From Bog-473 sp963836605 (GTDB lineage: Bacteria > Actinomycetota > Acidimicrobiia > Acidimicrobiales > RAAP-2): 64,000 nucleotides of DNA. Under the pieces are notes generated by a model. The model did not search any database. It had not been told where the DNA came from and was given only the letters and a program-made list of their open reading frames with translations. The translations under genes were made by a program, and so were the position numbers. Below are positions 12,922-21,519 of this stretch, one piece after another (positions within the stretch are counted from its first letter, which is position 1; the number at the start of each line of letters is the position of its first letter). Location of the stretch: the NCBI GenBank assembly GCA_963836605.1, contig CAWIKB010000014.1, forward strand, positions 1 through 64,000, read 5' to 3'.

Positions 12922-14037
12922 TCAGGAGACGCGCACGGGCATGAGCAGGTAGCGGAACTGCTCGTCCTCCGCGCCCCGCACGGTGGCCGCCTTCGATCCA
13001 TCCGCCGTCTCGAGGATCACCTCGTCGCCCTGGACCGCCTCGACCCCGTCGATCAGGTACGACGGGTTGAAGGCGATGATCAGATCCTCGCCGGTGAAAT
13101 CACCGTCGACCGTCTCGGAAGCGTCTCCCACCTCCTGGCTGACCACACTCAGGTCCACTCCGGCCTGGCGCATGGAGAGCCGCACCGGGGTGGTGTTGTC
13201 CCGGACCAACAGCTGGACCCGGCGCAACGCCGCCAGGAAGGACTCCTTGCCCAGGTGGAGCCGGTTGGGGTAGTGGTCGGGGATGAGCTGGTTGTAGTCG
13301 GGGTACCGGCCTTCCAACAAACGGGTGCTGATCTGGACCCTCCCCTGCCAGAAGGTGATCTCGTTGTCACTCGCGGCCACGGCCACGTGGCTCCCCTCGC
13401 CCTCGCCCGAGGGGCCCGAGGGCAGGCGCTGCAACTCGGCCAGGGCGCGGGCCGGCACCAGGAGGTCGTCGACCCCGGGCAGCGCGGCCACCCCGGTCAG
13501 GTCCCGCATGGCCATGCGATAGGAGTCGGTGGCCACCATGCGGATGGACCCTTCCACCGAGGACAGCAGGACCCCGGTGAGCAGGGGCCGGGCGTCGTCA
13601 TGGGACGCGGCCCGTACCACCTGGCGCACCCCCTCGGCCAGAGCCGCCTCGGGCAGCTGGGCGATGGCCTCCCCGGTACGGCCGACGGCCGGGAACTCGA
13701 CCACCGGGAAGGTCCGGAGCTTGAAGTTCGAACGGGCGGCCGAAATGGTGACGTGGTCGTCGTCATGGGCGAACGTCACCGCTCCCGGCTCGAGCCGCCG
13801 GACGATGTCGGTCGAGAGCCGGGCCGGGACGACACAGGTCCCGTCCTCGAGGCCGATCACCTCCTCGGTGACCTGGACGGTCAGGTCCAGGTCGGTGCCG
13901 GTGACCGACAGGACGTTGCCGGTACAGGCCAGGAGGAGCCCGGACAGCACGGGTGATGATGTGGTTCGTGCGCCCACGGCGCGGGCGGCAGTGGCCAACA
14001 TCTCAACCAGTGCGTCTCGTTCGGATCTGAACTTCAC
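12922..14037 (-). CDS. dnaN: DNA polymerase III beta sliding clamp
   Basis: Forms the dimeric ring that tethers DNA polymerase III to DNA. The 371-residue product shows three repeated clamp domains. Visible blocks are VLSGLLLACTGNVLSVTGTD in domain 1, LLTGVLLSSVEGSIRMVATD in domain 2 and the family C-terminus YLLMPVRVS. GTG at 14037 (reading VKFRSERDAL) was preferred over the open frame start ten codons upstream because AAAGGA lies 9 nt before it. It is the first gene after the dnaA-dnaN intergenic region, transcribed in the same direction as dnaA. Confidence 0.96.
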   Translation of the reverse strand: MKFRSERDALVEMLATAARAVGARTTSSPVLSGLLLACTGNVLSVTGTDLDLTVQVTEEVIGLEDGTCVVPARLSTDIVRRLEPGAVTFAHDDDHVTISAARSNFKLRTFPVVEFPAVGRTGEAIAQLPEAALAEGVRQVVRAASHDDARPLLTGVLLSSVEGSIRMVATDSYRMAMRDLTGVAALPGVDDLLVPARALAELQRLPSGPSGEGEGSHVAVAASDNEITFWQGRVQISTRLLEGRYPDYNQLIPDHYPNRLHLGKESFLAALRRVQLLVRDNTTPVRLSMRQAGVDLSVVSQEVGDASETVDGDFTGEDLIIAFNPSYLIDGVEAVQGDEVILETADGSKAATVRGAEDEQFRYLLMPVRVS

Positions 14038-14334
14038 CGAAGCTTGTCCTTTCGGCTGTGTCCCCAATTACCCGAAGGTGAGATGGAGAGAGGTGTAGGT
14101 AGTAAGGGTAATAAGCCCTGTGCATTGTGGATGATGGAGCGTCTGTGCTGGTGGAGCCCGAAGAATCTGTCCCCAGGGCGGTGTGGGTGAGCGGCCTGGT
14201 CGCGCCGCGCCTCGGCCCGAGGGTGGCCGGCCTGGGGACGGGGGGTCACGCCATCCCCAGCGCGGCGGAGCGCATCCACAGGGCACGCGGCACGGCCCAC
14301 ACGATTCCCCCACCCCCGGCGCTCCCTCTCCACG
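14038..14334. other. oriC: candidate origin of replication (dnaA-dnaN intergenic)
   Basis: The 297-bp dnaA-dnaN spacer is the usual actinobacterial oriC position. Two good DnaA boxes are visible: TGTGGATGA at 14126-14134 (minus orientation) and GCATCCACA at 14272-14280. Weaker TCCCCA-core matches occur near 14058-14066, 14167-14175 and 14231-14239. The only AT-richer stretch is about 14090-14135. Boxes are fewer than in typical high-GC actinobacterial origins, so the assignment rests mainly on position. Confidence 0.6.
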
Positions 14335-15717
14335 TCAGGTCCCGGCTCGAACCTGTTGAATCAATTCGGTGACCTGCTCGTAGATCTGCCGGCGCTGCTG
14401 CATCTGGCCGCTGATCTTGTCGACGGCATGGATCACGGTGGTGTGATCGCGGTTGCCGAAGACCCGGGCGATGGCCGGATAGCTGTAGTCAGTGAGGTTC
14501 CTGACCAGGTACATGGCCACCTGCCGGGCGGTGACCAACGGACGGGTCCGGCTGGGGCCACAGATGGCCTCGACCGAGAAGCCGTAGCTGGTGGCGGTGG
14601 CATCGAGGATCATCTGGGGGGTGATGCGCCGGGGCTCGCCGGCCGAGACGATGTCGGAGAGCACACGTTCGGCCTGGGCCAGGGAGATGACCTCCTTGTT
14701 GAGCTTGGCGAAGGCGCTGACCCTGGTCAGGGCCCCCTCGAGCTCACGGATGTTGTTCTTTACGTGGGTGGCGATGAATTCGAGGACGTCGTCGGGGACC
14801 TCGTGGTGCTCGCTCTCGGCCTTGGAGCGCAGGATGGCCAGGCGGGTCTCGAGGTCGGGGGGGTCGATTTCGGTGATGAGCCCAGACAGGAAGCGGCTGC
14901 GCAGGCGGTCCTCGAGTGACTCGATCGACTTGGGGGGTCGGTCCGAGGTCAGCACGATCTGCTTGGCGGCGCCCTTGAGGTCGTTGTAGGTATGGAAGAA
15001 CTCCTCCTGGAGCCCCTCCTTGTTCTCCATGAACTGGACGTCGTCGATCAGGAGCACGTCACATTCGCGGTAGCGCCGTTTGAAGGCCAGGGTGGTGGAC
15101 GTGCGCAGGGAGTCGACGAAGTCGTTCATGAAGGTCTCGGTGGTGACGTAGAGGACCTTGCGCCGGGGGAAATTCTCCGAGACGTAGTTCCCGATGGCGT
15201 GCAGGAGGTGGGTCTTGCCCAACCCGCTGTCGCCGTAGATGAACAGCGGGTTGTAGGAGCGACCGGGTGTCTCGGCCACCGCCTGGGCCGCCGCGTGGGC
15301 CAGGCGGTTGGAGGACGCGGCCACGAAGGTGTCGAAGATGAACCGCGGGTCGAGTTGGACCGCCTGGGTCTCCCGGCCGGGGCGGGCGGGGGTCACGAGG
15401 GTGAGAGGACGTTCGGCCGGGGGTGGCGGCTCGGGCAGGCCCAGGAATTCGGGCTCGTCGGGCTCGTCGGGCTCCTGGACCTCGAGCCGGCCCCGGACGG
15501 GGGATCCGACCTCGTTGGCCAGGGTGTCTTCGATCATGGGCAGGTAGCGGGTCTCCACCCGTTCCCGGATCAGGCCGTTGGGCACCGAGAGGGTGAAAAC
15601 GCCGTCGTCGTAGGTGACCGGCTCGATCCCCGAAAGCCAGAGCTGCCAGGTGGTCTCGGACACCTGGTCGCGTAGGGACCCGGCACACCGGATCCAGAGT
15701 TCTCCTGCTTGCGTCAC
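14335..15717 (-). CDS. dnaA: chromosomal replication initiator DnaA
   Basis: The AAA+ ATPase that binds DnaA boxes and melts oriC. Of 460 residues, domain I begins LWIRCAGSLRDQVSETTWQ. Domain II is a short Pro/Glu linker. Domain III has the Walker A GDSGLGKTHLL and Walker B VLLIDDVQFM. Domain IV carries the box-binding signature GNRDHTTVIHA. GTG at 15717 was chosen because domain I starts directly there; the open frame upstream is low-complexity. Transcription runs toward dnaN. The divergent partner is rpmH, 241 bp away, the conserved dnaA/rpmH arrangement. Confidence 0.97.
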   Translation of the reverse strand: MTQAGELWIRCAGSLRDQVSETTWQLWLSGIEPVTYDDGVFTLSVPNGLIRERVETRYLPMIEDTLANEVGSPVRGRLEVQEPDEPDEPEFLGLPEPPPPAERPLTLVTPARPGRETQAVQLDPRFIFDTFVAASSNRLAHAAAQAVAETPGRSYNPLFIYGDSGLGKTHLLHAIGNYVSENFPRRKVLYVTTETFMNDFVDSLRTSTTLAFKRRYRECDVLLIDDVQFMENKEGLQEEFFHTYNDLKGAAKQIVLTSDRPPKSIESLEDRLRSRFLSGLITEIDPPDLETRLAILRSKAESEHHEVPDDVLEFIATHVKNNIRELEGALTRVSAFAKLNKEVISLAQAERVLSDIVSAGEPRRITPQMILDATATSYGFSVEAICGPSRTRPLVTARQVAMYLVRNLTDYSYPAIARVFGNRDHTTVIHAVDKISGQMQQRRQIYEQVTELIQQVRAGT

Positions 15718-15846
15718 GTGTTCGTCCGTTCGCCGTTCATTCGACCGCGACGTCCTGGGCAGGCATGAACGTTCCTCGGCGCGGGTAATTGGTTGACGGT
15801 ACACCGTGCCACGTGCCCCGACTAGTGGGGATTGGCGATTCGCGCC

Positions 15847-15852
15847 TAACAT
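15847..15852 (+). promoter_or_regulatory. candidate -10 box for the rpmH operon
   Basis: TAACAT in the 241-bp dnaA/rpmH spacer could be the -10 for rpmH, giving a leader of about 100 nt. No convincing -35 is 17 bp upstream. No clear minus-strand dnaA promoter could be picked in this gap. Confidence 0.3.
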
Positions 15853-15958
15853 GGGCCACTCCACTGCCGCTGGCCGGAGGGCTGCATCCCAGGAAGTGGT
15901 TCGAACTCTGCAGCGCCCGGTTTTTCATGCCGCCAAGCGTGGCGAAAGGCGAAATGAC

Positions 15959-16093
15959 GTGAAGCGAACCTATCAACCGAATACCCGTAAGCGGGCCAAG
16001 ACGCACGGCTTCCGCAAGCGCATGTCGACCCGAGCGGGCCGCGCCATCTTGAAGTCGCGGCGGCTCAAGGGGCGCCACCGCCTCACCGTCTGA
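15959..16093 (+). CDS. rpmH: 50S ribosomal protein L34
   Basis: A 44-residue basic ribosomal protein with the family signature KRTYQPNTRKRAKTHGFRKR and the C-terminal RRLKGRHRLTV. GTG at 15959 follows GAAAGGCG; the longer open frame upstream is not L34-like. It is the first gene of the rpmH-rnpA-yidD-yidC-jag-rsmG series, 7 bp before rnpA. Confidence 0.96.
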   Translation: MKRTYQPNTRKRAKTHGFRKRMSTRAGRAILKSRRLKGRHRLTV

Positions 16094-16100
16094 GCTGCTT

Positions 16101-16445
16101 GTGCCTGTCCGCACGGTTGGAAGGGTCCGCTCCCGCGCTGCGTTTGGCCAGCTGCAGCGGGCCTCGACGCGGGCGCGATGTGGCCCGGTCCGTGCCAGCT
16201 TCGTGGCTGTCCCGCCGGGGGCCACTGGTGTATTTCCCCAGGTGGGGTACGCAATTGGGAAGCATTGTGGCAACGCCGTGGTCCGCAACACCCTCCGTCG
16301 GCGGGCCCGGGCGTCGGCCCGGTCCGTGGCGCCGCACCTGCCCCGCGGCACCTACTTGTTGAAGTTCGAGCCCGCGGCGGCGCAGTGGGATCCCGCTGAG
16401 CTCTCCTCATGCGTGCGCCAGGCGCTGCAACGGGCCGGCGCATGA
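16101..16445 (+). CDS. rnpA: ribonuclease P protein component
   Basis: The protein subunit of RNase P, which helps the catalytic RNA remove 5' leaders from tRNA precursors. 114 residues, with the signature IGKHCGNAVVRNTLRRRAR in the RNR position and a short N-terminus VGRVRSRAAF. GTG at 16101 starts 7 bp after rpmH; the stop overlaps the yidD ATG (ATGA at 16442-16445). Confidence 0.93.
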   Translation: MPVRTVGRVRSRAAFGQLQRASTRARCGPVRASFVAVPPGATGVFPQVGYAIGKHCGNAVVRNTLRRRARASARSVAPHLPRGTYLLKFEPAAAQWDPAELSSCVRQALQRAGA

Positions 16446-16735
16446 GCGCCGCCACCTCCCAGGCCCAGGCCCAGGTCGGGCGGGCCTCGCGGGCGGCGCA
16501 GCGGGTGCTCCGGGCCTATCAGGGCGCGGCGTCGGGCCACGTGTCGCCCTGTCGCTTCTACCCCAGCTGCTCCAACTACGCCCTCGAGGCGTTCGAGGAG
16601 CACGGGTTTTGGACCGCGCTGGCCCTCACGGCCAAGCGCCTCGTCCGCTGCCGCCCTTTCGGTCCCCACGGGGTTGATCTGGTGCCGATCCCGGTCGACC
16701 GGGCCACGCCAGGGAAGGCGGTGCGGGCGCAGTGA
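16442..16735 (+). CDS. yidD: membrane protein insertion efficiency factor YidD
   Basis: A small peripheral inner-membrane protein that aids YidC-dependent insertion. 97 residues with the HCP-family core SPCRFYPSCSNYALEA and a basic KRLVRCRPFGPHGVD stretch. The ATG at 16442 overlaps the rnpA stop, and the stop overlaps the yidC GTG (GTGA), so three genes are translationally coupled. Confidence 0.93.
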   Translation: MSAATSQAQAQVGRASRAAQRVLRAYQGAASGHVSPCRFYPSCSNYALEAFEEHGFWTALALTAKRLVRCRPFGPHGVDLVPIPVDRATPGKAVRAQ

Positions 16736-18033
16736 TGCACGTGACACCGCTTTTGGGGGAAAACGCCCTGTTCAGCGACATCGGGAAGATCTTCCACCCC
16801 ATCTTCGAGTTCTTCGGCCTCATCCTCGCCGCCATCTACTCGGTGACGGGCAACTACGGCCTCTCCATCATCGGCCTGACGGTCCTGATCATGCTGGCCC
16901 TGACCCCGGTGACCATCAAGAGCACCAAGTCGATGATCGCCATGCAGCGCCTGCAGCCCGAGATGAAGAAGCTCCAGGCCAAGTACAAGGGCCCGGAGAA
17001 CCGGGAGATGCTCAATCAGGAAATGATGAAGCTGTACAAGGAGAACGGCACCAGTCCCTTTGGGGCCTGCCTGCCCAGCCTCCTGCAGATGCCTTTCCTG
17101 ATCGTCCTCTATTCACTTATTCGTGGCTTGTCCAATACGGTAAAGAACGGTACGCATTACGTAACTTATGTGAATGGCGTTGCCCAAAATGCCGTCTGTC
17201 ACACCGCGAATGTAAACGGATGTGCGGCTCCGCGATACATCCCGACCAATTCGACGATGTACTCGAATCTTGTGACCAGCCACGGGCAAATGCACTGGTG
17301 GTTCGGCATGGATCTGTCGTCCGCACCTTTCAGCCACCATGGGACGAATCAGGTGCTCCTCACCATTCCCTATTTGGTGTTAATCGGGGCGGCAATATTC
17401 CTTCAATATTACCAAATGAAGCAGATGAACAGCCGCAATCCTCAGGCAGCCGCGGCGAACCCACAGATGCAAACAATGCAGAAGTTCTTCCCCATTATCT
17501 TTGGTGTCATTTACCTGAGAGTGCCGGCAGGGGCAACCATTTACATGGTGGTTTCTTCGGCGATGCGGATCGCCACCCAGGAGTTCATGTTCCGAACCGG
17601 CATGGTCACCCCGGTGGCCGCTGAACGCGAGATCGGGGCCGGTTCGAAACCGGCCAAGGCCGCGCTCTCCCCGCCCGACGAGAGCACGCCCAAGAAGAGC
17701 TCACCCAAGTCCAGGGAGGTGACGGACGGCACCGCCATCGGGACCGGGGCGGCCGTGGGCAAGGGCATCACACCGCCCAAGGGCAAGGAAACCCCCAAGA
17801 GCGGCACCCCGAAGAAGCCCACCACCGCCCGGAGGCCCGCCACCCCGAAAACGGCGGGGAGCAACGGCAAGGGCGGCACCAACAGCAAGCCGCCGACCAA
17901 CGGCAGGGCTCCCACCCGGGGCAGAAGGTCCAATGGAGGCAACGGGAGCAAACCCGAGGCCGACGCCGAGCCGACGCCGGCTCCCAAGGAGCATCCGCGC
18001 TCGCGCGCCAAGAAGCCGAGAAAGGCTCGATAG
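16732..18033 (+). CDS. yidC: YidC/Oxa1 family membrane protein insertase
   Basis: Inserts membrane proteins alone or with SecYEG. 433 residues: a first transmembrane segment (FGLILAAIYSVTGNYGLSII), a cytoplasmic hairpin (KKLQAKYKGPENREMLNQEM), PFGACLPSLLQMPFLIVLY, and two further membrane segments. A basic Lys/Pro/Thr-rich tail of roughly 130 residues may contact ribosomes. GTG 16732 and ATG 16735 are both possible starts. Bases 17100-17560, coding an external loop and membrane segments, are clearly AT-richer and use codons such as GTA, AAT and TTA that are rare in neighbouring genes, while the two ends are GC-rich. The frame is intact through this patch. Confidence 0.94.
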   Translation: MMHVTPLLGENALFSDIGKIFHPIFEFFGLILAAIYSVTGNYGLSIIGLTVLIMLALTPVTIKSTKSMIAMQRLQPEMKKLQAKYKGPENREMLNQEMMKLYKENGTSPFGACLPSLLQMPFLIVLYSLIRGLSNTVKNGTHYVTYVNGVAQNAVCHTANVNGCAAPRYIPTNSTMYSNLVTSHGQMHWWFGMDLSSAPFSHHGTNQVLLTIPYLVLIGAAIFLQYYQMKQMNSRNPQAAAANPQMQTMQKFFPIIFGVIYLRVPAGATIYMVVSSAMRIATQEFMFRTGMVTPVAAEREIGAGSKPAKAALSPPDESTPKKSSPKSREVTDGTAIGTGAAVGKGITPPKGKETPKSGTPKKPTTARRPATPKTAGSNGKGGTNSKPPTNGRAPTRGRRSNGGNGSKPEADAEPTPAPKEHPRSRAKKPRKAR

Positions 18034-18036
18034 AGC

Positions 18037-19024
18037 GTGGAGTGGGTGGAAGTTGCCGCCAAGTCCATTGACGAGGCCAAGGAATCGGCTCTGGACCAGC
18101 TGGGCGTGGCCGAGGCTGACGCCGAGGTCATCGTCCTCTCCGAGCCCAAGTCGGGTCTCTTCGGGCGCATGCGGGTCGAGGCGCGGGTGAAGGTCCGGGT
18201 CCGCCCGGTCGGTGCCCGGCCCAAGCGCGAACGCCGACCCCGGGACAGAGATCGCGATCGCAAACAGAATCAGGGATCGGGCCCGGGGTCAGGCAACGGC
18301 AGTCGCCAGAGCTCCTCGCGGACCGAGAGAGCGCCGAAGCCTGAGAACGCCGAGAGCGCATCCACATCGGCTCCTCAGGCGGGTGAGCGCACAGGCTCGG
18401 GCACCAGCCGTTCGGCCCGCCGCCGGCGCAACCGCAGCCAGGGTGGCGGGGGTGCCCCGGAGAGCAGTCAAGGAACGACTTCTGCCGCGCCGCGGACGAG
18501 GGACGAGAGCAAGCAGCGCAGCACAGAACCGAAGGAGACCGTTGCCATGGCCGAGGGAATGACGTTGGATGAGCAGGGCGAGGCGGGACGAACCTTCCTG
18601 GCGGGCTTGCTGAGCGAGTACGGCATGGAGGCCACGGTCGAGACCAGGCTGATTGACGAGGAGACGGTGGAGATCGCTGCCAGGGGCGAGGAGCTCGGGC
18701 TGCTGGTCGGTCCCCGGGGATCCACCCTCGAGCGCGTTGCAGGACATCACCCGGGCCGTGGTCCAGCGGCAGTGCCCGTCGAGGACCGACCGCATCCTGG
18801 TCGATGTGGCGGGCTACCGGGAGAAGCGTTCGGCCGCCCTCAAGCGCTTCAGCGTCCAGATCGCCGAAGAGGTCACCTCCTCGGGCCAGGAAAAGGCCCT
18901 CGAGCCCATGAGCCCGGCCGACCGCAAGGCGGTGCACGACGCCGTGAACGAGATCGAGGGTGTCGTCACCCGATCCGAGGGCGAGGACCCGGGCCGCTAC
19001 ATCGTCATCGCCCCTGCCGGCTGA
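18037..19024 (+). CDS. jag: Jag/KhpB RNA-binding protein (frameshifted at about 18732)
   Basis: KhpB-type protein: an N-terminal Jag_N domain (residues 1-45, VEVAAKSIDEAKESALDQLG), a long Arg/Ser/Gly-rich disordered linker, a KH domain with the GPRG loop, and an R3H domain (SPADRKAVHDAVNEI). It is thought to bind RNA and affect cell-wall synthesis. The KH domain is split between frames. Reading CTC GA[G] CGCG with one base removed gives LDALQDITRAVV, the conserved KhpB helix after GxxG, so one extra G at 18732 is the simplest explanation. As read, frame 1 runs on to 19545 through rsmG in the wrong frame. GTG at 18037 follows yidC by 3 bp. Confidence 0.85.
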
Positions 19025-19037
19025 GGCAGGCTCGTCG

Positions 19038-19751
19038 GTGCCTGACACCGACTCCGACCCCGGGGATTCCGCTCCCCTCCCCCCTTCACCCAGCGTTCTC
19101 CTGGAGATCCTGGCCGAGGCCCGCGCCGCCGGCTTTCTCGGTCCGGGGCCCCTCGAGCCGCATCTGGTTCACGCCGCCGGATTCGTCCAACTGGCTCGTA
19201 CCCTGCCCGTGCCCGGGGAGGCCTCCCCCCGCACTCCCCGCAGCCCCCGCATCATGGACCTGGGCTCGGGCGGCGGCCTGCCCGGACTGGTCATGGCCGC
19301 CGAATGGTCCCCGGCCAGCCTGGTGCTGCTCGATGCCAACGAGCGCCGCACCGAGTTCCTCCGTCGGGCCGTCAGCCGGTGCCACCTCGACGCCCGGGTC
19401 AGCGTGGTGCACCAACGGGCGGAGGTCTGCGGGCGCGATCCCTCCTACCGAGGATCCTTCGACGGCGTCGTGGTGCGGTCGTTCGGGTCCCCCGCGGTGG
19501 TGGCCGAGTGCGGGGCGCCGTTCCTACGGCCGGGAGGCTGGATGATCGTCTCGGAGCCGCCGGACCCGGCCGAAGCCTCCGAGGCCGGGCGGGGTGCCCG
19601 CTGGCCGGCGGAGCCCCTGTCCCAGGTCGGATTGGAGCCGGGGGAGTTCGTCCGCCAGGAGTTCGGCTACCAGGTCCTGTACCAGCGGGCGGCCTGCCCG
19701 GAACGGTTCCCCCGGCGCAACGGGGTTCCGGCCAAACACCCCCTGTTCTGA
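19038..19751 (+). CDS. rsmG: 16S rRNA (guanine527-N7)-methyltransferase RsmG
   Basis: A SAM-dependent methyltransferase modifying G527 of 16S rRNA. 237 residues; motif I is MDLGSGGGLPGL, motif II LVLLDANERRTEFLR, and the C-terminus RNGVPAKHPLF is typical. GTG at 19038 starts 13 bp after jag. Its last roughly 200 bp are repeated in decayed form downstream (19779-20010). In this conserved cluster rsmG precedes parA. Confidence 0.92.
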   Translation: MPDTDSDPGDSAPLPPSPSVLLEILAEARAAGFLGPGPLEPHLVHAAGFVQLARTLPVPGEASPRTPRSPRIMDLGSGGGLPGLVMAAEWSPASLVLLDANERRTEFLRRAVSRCHLDARVSVVHQRAEVCGRDPSYRGSFDGVVVRSFGSPAVVAECGAPFLRPGGWMIVSEPPDPAEASEAGRGARWPAEPLSQVGLEPGEFVRQEFGYQVLYQRAACPERFPRRNGVPAKHPLF

Positions 19752-19778
19752 CCCCCGGAGATCCCGGGGGGCGTTGTA

Positions 19779-20010
19779 GGGGGCCGACCGTTCCTCCGGC
19801 CAGGGTCCGGCCACTCGGACTTGGCTGGAGCCGCTGGAGCCCACGAGAGCCGTCCGAACCCTCCGAAGTCGGGCGCGTGCCCGCTGGCCGGAGGAGCCCT
19901 GTGTCAAGGTCGAGTTGGAGCCGGGGGAATTCGCCCGGCGGGAGTTCGGCGGCCAGGTCCTGAACCTGCGGGAGGCCTGCTTGGAACGATGTCGGGGCAA
20001 CGGGACCCGG
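19779..20010 (+). pseudogene. decayed duplicate of the rsmG 3' end
   Basis: Aligning this stretch to rsmG 19510-19712 shows clear homology, for example TTGGAGCCGGGGGAATTCGC against TTGGAGCCGGGGGAGTTCGT. Around 19876-20008 the original frame is still open and reads ARWPEEPCVKVELEPGEF then ARREFGGQVLNLREAC, against ARWPAEPLSQVGLEPGEF then VRQEFGYQVLYQRAAC in intact RsmG. The upstream part has lost frame. There is no methyltransferase core, so this is a remnant of a tandem duplication. Its frame happens to continue into parA, which creates a false long N-terminus there. Confidence 0.78.
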
Positions 20011-20051
20011 CTATGCATCCCCCGTTGTAGACCGTCCCGGGTATCTCCCAG

Positions 20052-20067
20052 GGTTCCACGTGGAACA
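20052..20067. other. parS: parS-like ParB-binding site (variant)
   Basis: GGTTCCACGTGGAACA is a near-perfect palindrome matching the consensus TGTTNCACGTGNAACA except for the first base. It lies 44 bp before a perfect parS and upstream of parAB. Confidence 0.75.
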
Positions 20068-20110
20068 TCGAATGAGGACCATAGGCCCGCCCGAAGAAGT
20101 CTCACCCGTT

Positions 20111-20126
20111 TGTTTCACGTGAAACA
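20111..20126. other. parS: parS site
   Basis: TGTTTCACGTGAAACA is the exact 16-bp bacterial parS consensus. ParB binds here and spreads to organise the origin for segregation. It lies about 90 bp before the chosen parA start and 4.4 kb from dnaA. Confidence 0.96.
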
Positions 20127-20202
20127 TGGGCAGAACCTTGACCTGAGTAGGTGGGGAGGTCAGGATGGGCGCAGTGATGCGGCGATCCGAAGAAACCTCC
20201 TA

Positions 20203-21519
20203 GTGCGGATCCGTCGTCGAGACCGTAATGCCAGCGCGCCCGAGGACTTCCAGGGTCCTGATCAAGGAGTGGTCGAGGAATCGGCGCCGTCCGCAGACGG
20301 AGCGGACAATGCCACTGACCCGGTCTCGACCCTGATCGCGGCAGGGTCCGCCACTCCCCCACCGCCTCCCAGCGAAGCCCTCCCGGTCGACACGAACTCC
20401 ACCCCTCCCCCGGCGCTTCCCTACGACGCGGAGACCGAAGAAGAGGCCACGGAGGCACCGAACGCTGAAGCCGAGACCGTGGCGGCACAACCAGCGCCAG
20501 CCGAGCCGGTAGCCGAGCCGGTAGCCGAACCGGAACCCCAACCCGTAACCGAACCGGCGCCCCAACCGCCGCCCGAACCCGTGCTCTCGGCCGAACCAGA
20601 AGCAACCCCGAGCGGGGCCGACGTCGATTCCCCGAAGGCACCGACCCGCCCGAGCACGGCGGCCAATCCCCCCCGACGGGCGCCGACCATCCGGGTCGAG
20701 GACGACGCCATGATCCCCACCGATCGCCCGGCACCGAGGGAGCTGCCCCGGGTCATCGCCATAGCCAACCAGAAGGGCGGTGTGGGCAAGACCACCACCA
20801 CCGTCAATCTCGGAGCAGCCCTGGCCGACCTCGACTACCGGGTGCTGGTCATCGATCTGGACCCGCAGGGCAACGCCACCACCGGACTGGGCATCGATCC
20901 GCGCAACTTCGAGATGTCGATGTACGACGTCATCATGCGGGACCAGCCGCTCGAGGACTGCATCGAGCCGACCAGCGTCAAGAATCTCTTCGCGGCGCCG
21001 GCCACCATCGATCTGGCCGGGATCGAGATCGAGCTGGTGCCGGCCTTCAGCCGGGAGCTCAAGCTGAAGAAGGCCATCGACGCCGTGGTCGACGACTTCG
21101 ACTTCATCCTCATCGACTGCCCCCCTTCCTTGGGTCTCATCACGGTCAACGGCCTGGCCGCCGCCGGCGAGGTCCTGGTGCCCATCCAATGCGAGTACTA
21201 CGCCCTCGAGGGGCTGAGCCAGTTGCTGCGCAACGTCAAGCTGGTCTCGACCAACCTCAACGATGCCCTGGAAGTGAGCACCATCGTGCTGACCATGTTC
21301 GACGCCCGTACCCGCCTCTCGGTCGACGTGGCCAAGGAGGTCCGGGACCACTTCGCCGACCGGGTGTGCAAGAGCGTGATCCCGAGGACCGTCCGGCTCT
21401 CCGAGGCCCCCTCGTTCGGGCAACCCATCACGGTGTTCGATCCAACGTCACGAGGGGCCGTGGCCTACCGTGGCCTGGCTGAGGAGGTGAGCAATGGCGC
21501 GCCGAAGCGGACTCGGTAA
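20203..21519 (+). CDS. parA: chromosome partitioning ATPase ParA
   Basis: A Walker-type ATPase that moves ParB-parS complexes during chromosome segregation. After a long acidic, Pro/Ala/Glu-rich N-terminal extension (about 170 residues from GTG 20203) the conserved ATPase begins: deviant Walker A KGGVGKTTT, VIDLDPQGNATTGLG, and IDCPPSLG for Walker B. The open frame extends back to 19915, but that part is the rsmG remnant plus parS DNA and is unlikely to be translated. ATG at 20710, directly before the ATPase and with GAGGA upstream, is an alternative start. It overlaps parB by 26 bp. Confidence 0.93.
   Translation: MRIRRRDRNASAPEDFQGPDQGVVEESAPSADGADNATDPVSTLIAAGSATPPPPPSEALPVDTNSTPPPALPYDAETEEEATEAPNAEAETVAAQPAPAEPVAEPVAEPEPQPVTEPAPQPPPEPVLSAEPEATPSGADVDSPKAPTRPSTAANPPRRAPTIRVEDDAMIPTDRPAPRELPRVIAIANQKGGVGKTTTTVNLGAALADLDYRVLVIDLDPQGNATTGLGIDPRNFEMSMYDVIMRDQPLEDCIEPTSVKNLFAAPATIDLAGIEIELVPAFSRELKLKKAIDAVVDDFDFILIDCPPSLGLITVNGLAAAGEVLVPIQCEYYALEGLSQLLRNVKLVSTNLNDALEVSTIVLTMFDARTRLSVDVAKEVRDHFADRVCKSVIPRTVRLSEAPSFGQPITVFDPTSRGAVAYRGLAEEVSNGAPKRTR

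Noticed and set aside
18726..18740. Programmed frameshift in jag
   Set aside because: No slippery heptamer or downstream pseudoknot was evident, Jag is not known for recoding, and nine similar extra bases occur in other genes.
19915..20202. Extended N-terminus of ParA
   Set aside because: The upstream part is the rsmG remnant and parS DNA; similarity to ParA begins much later.
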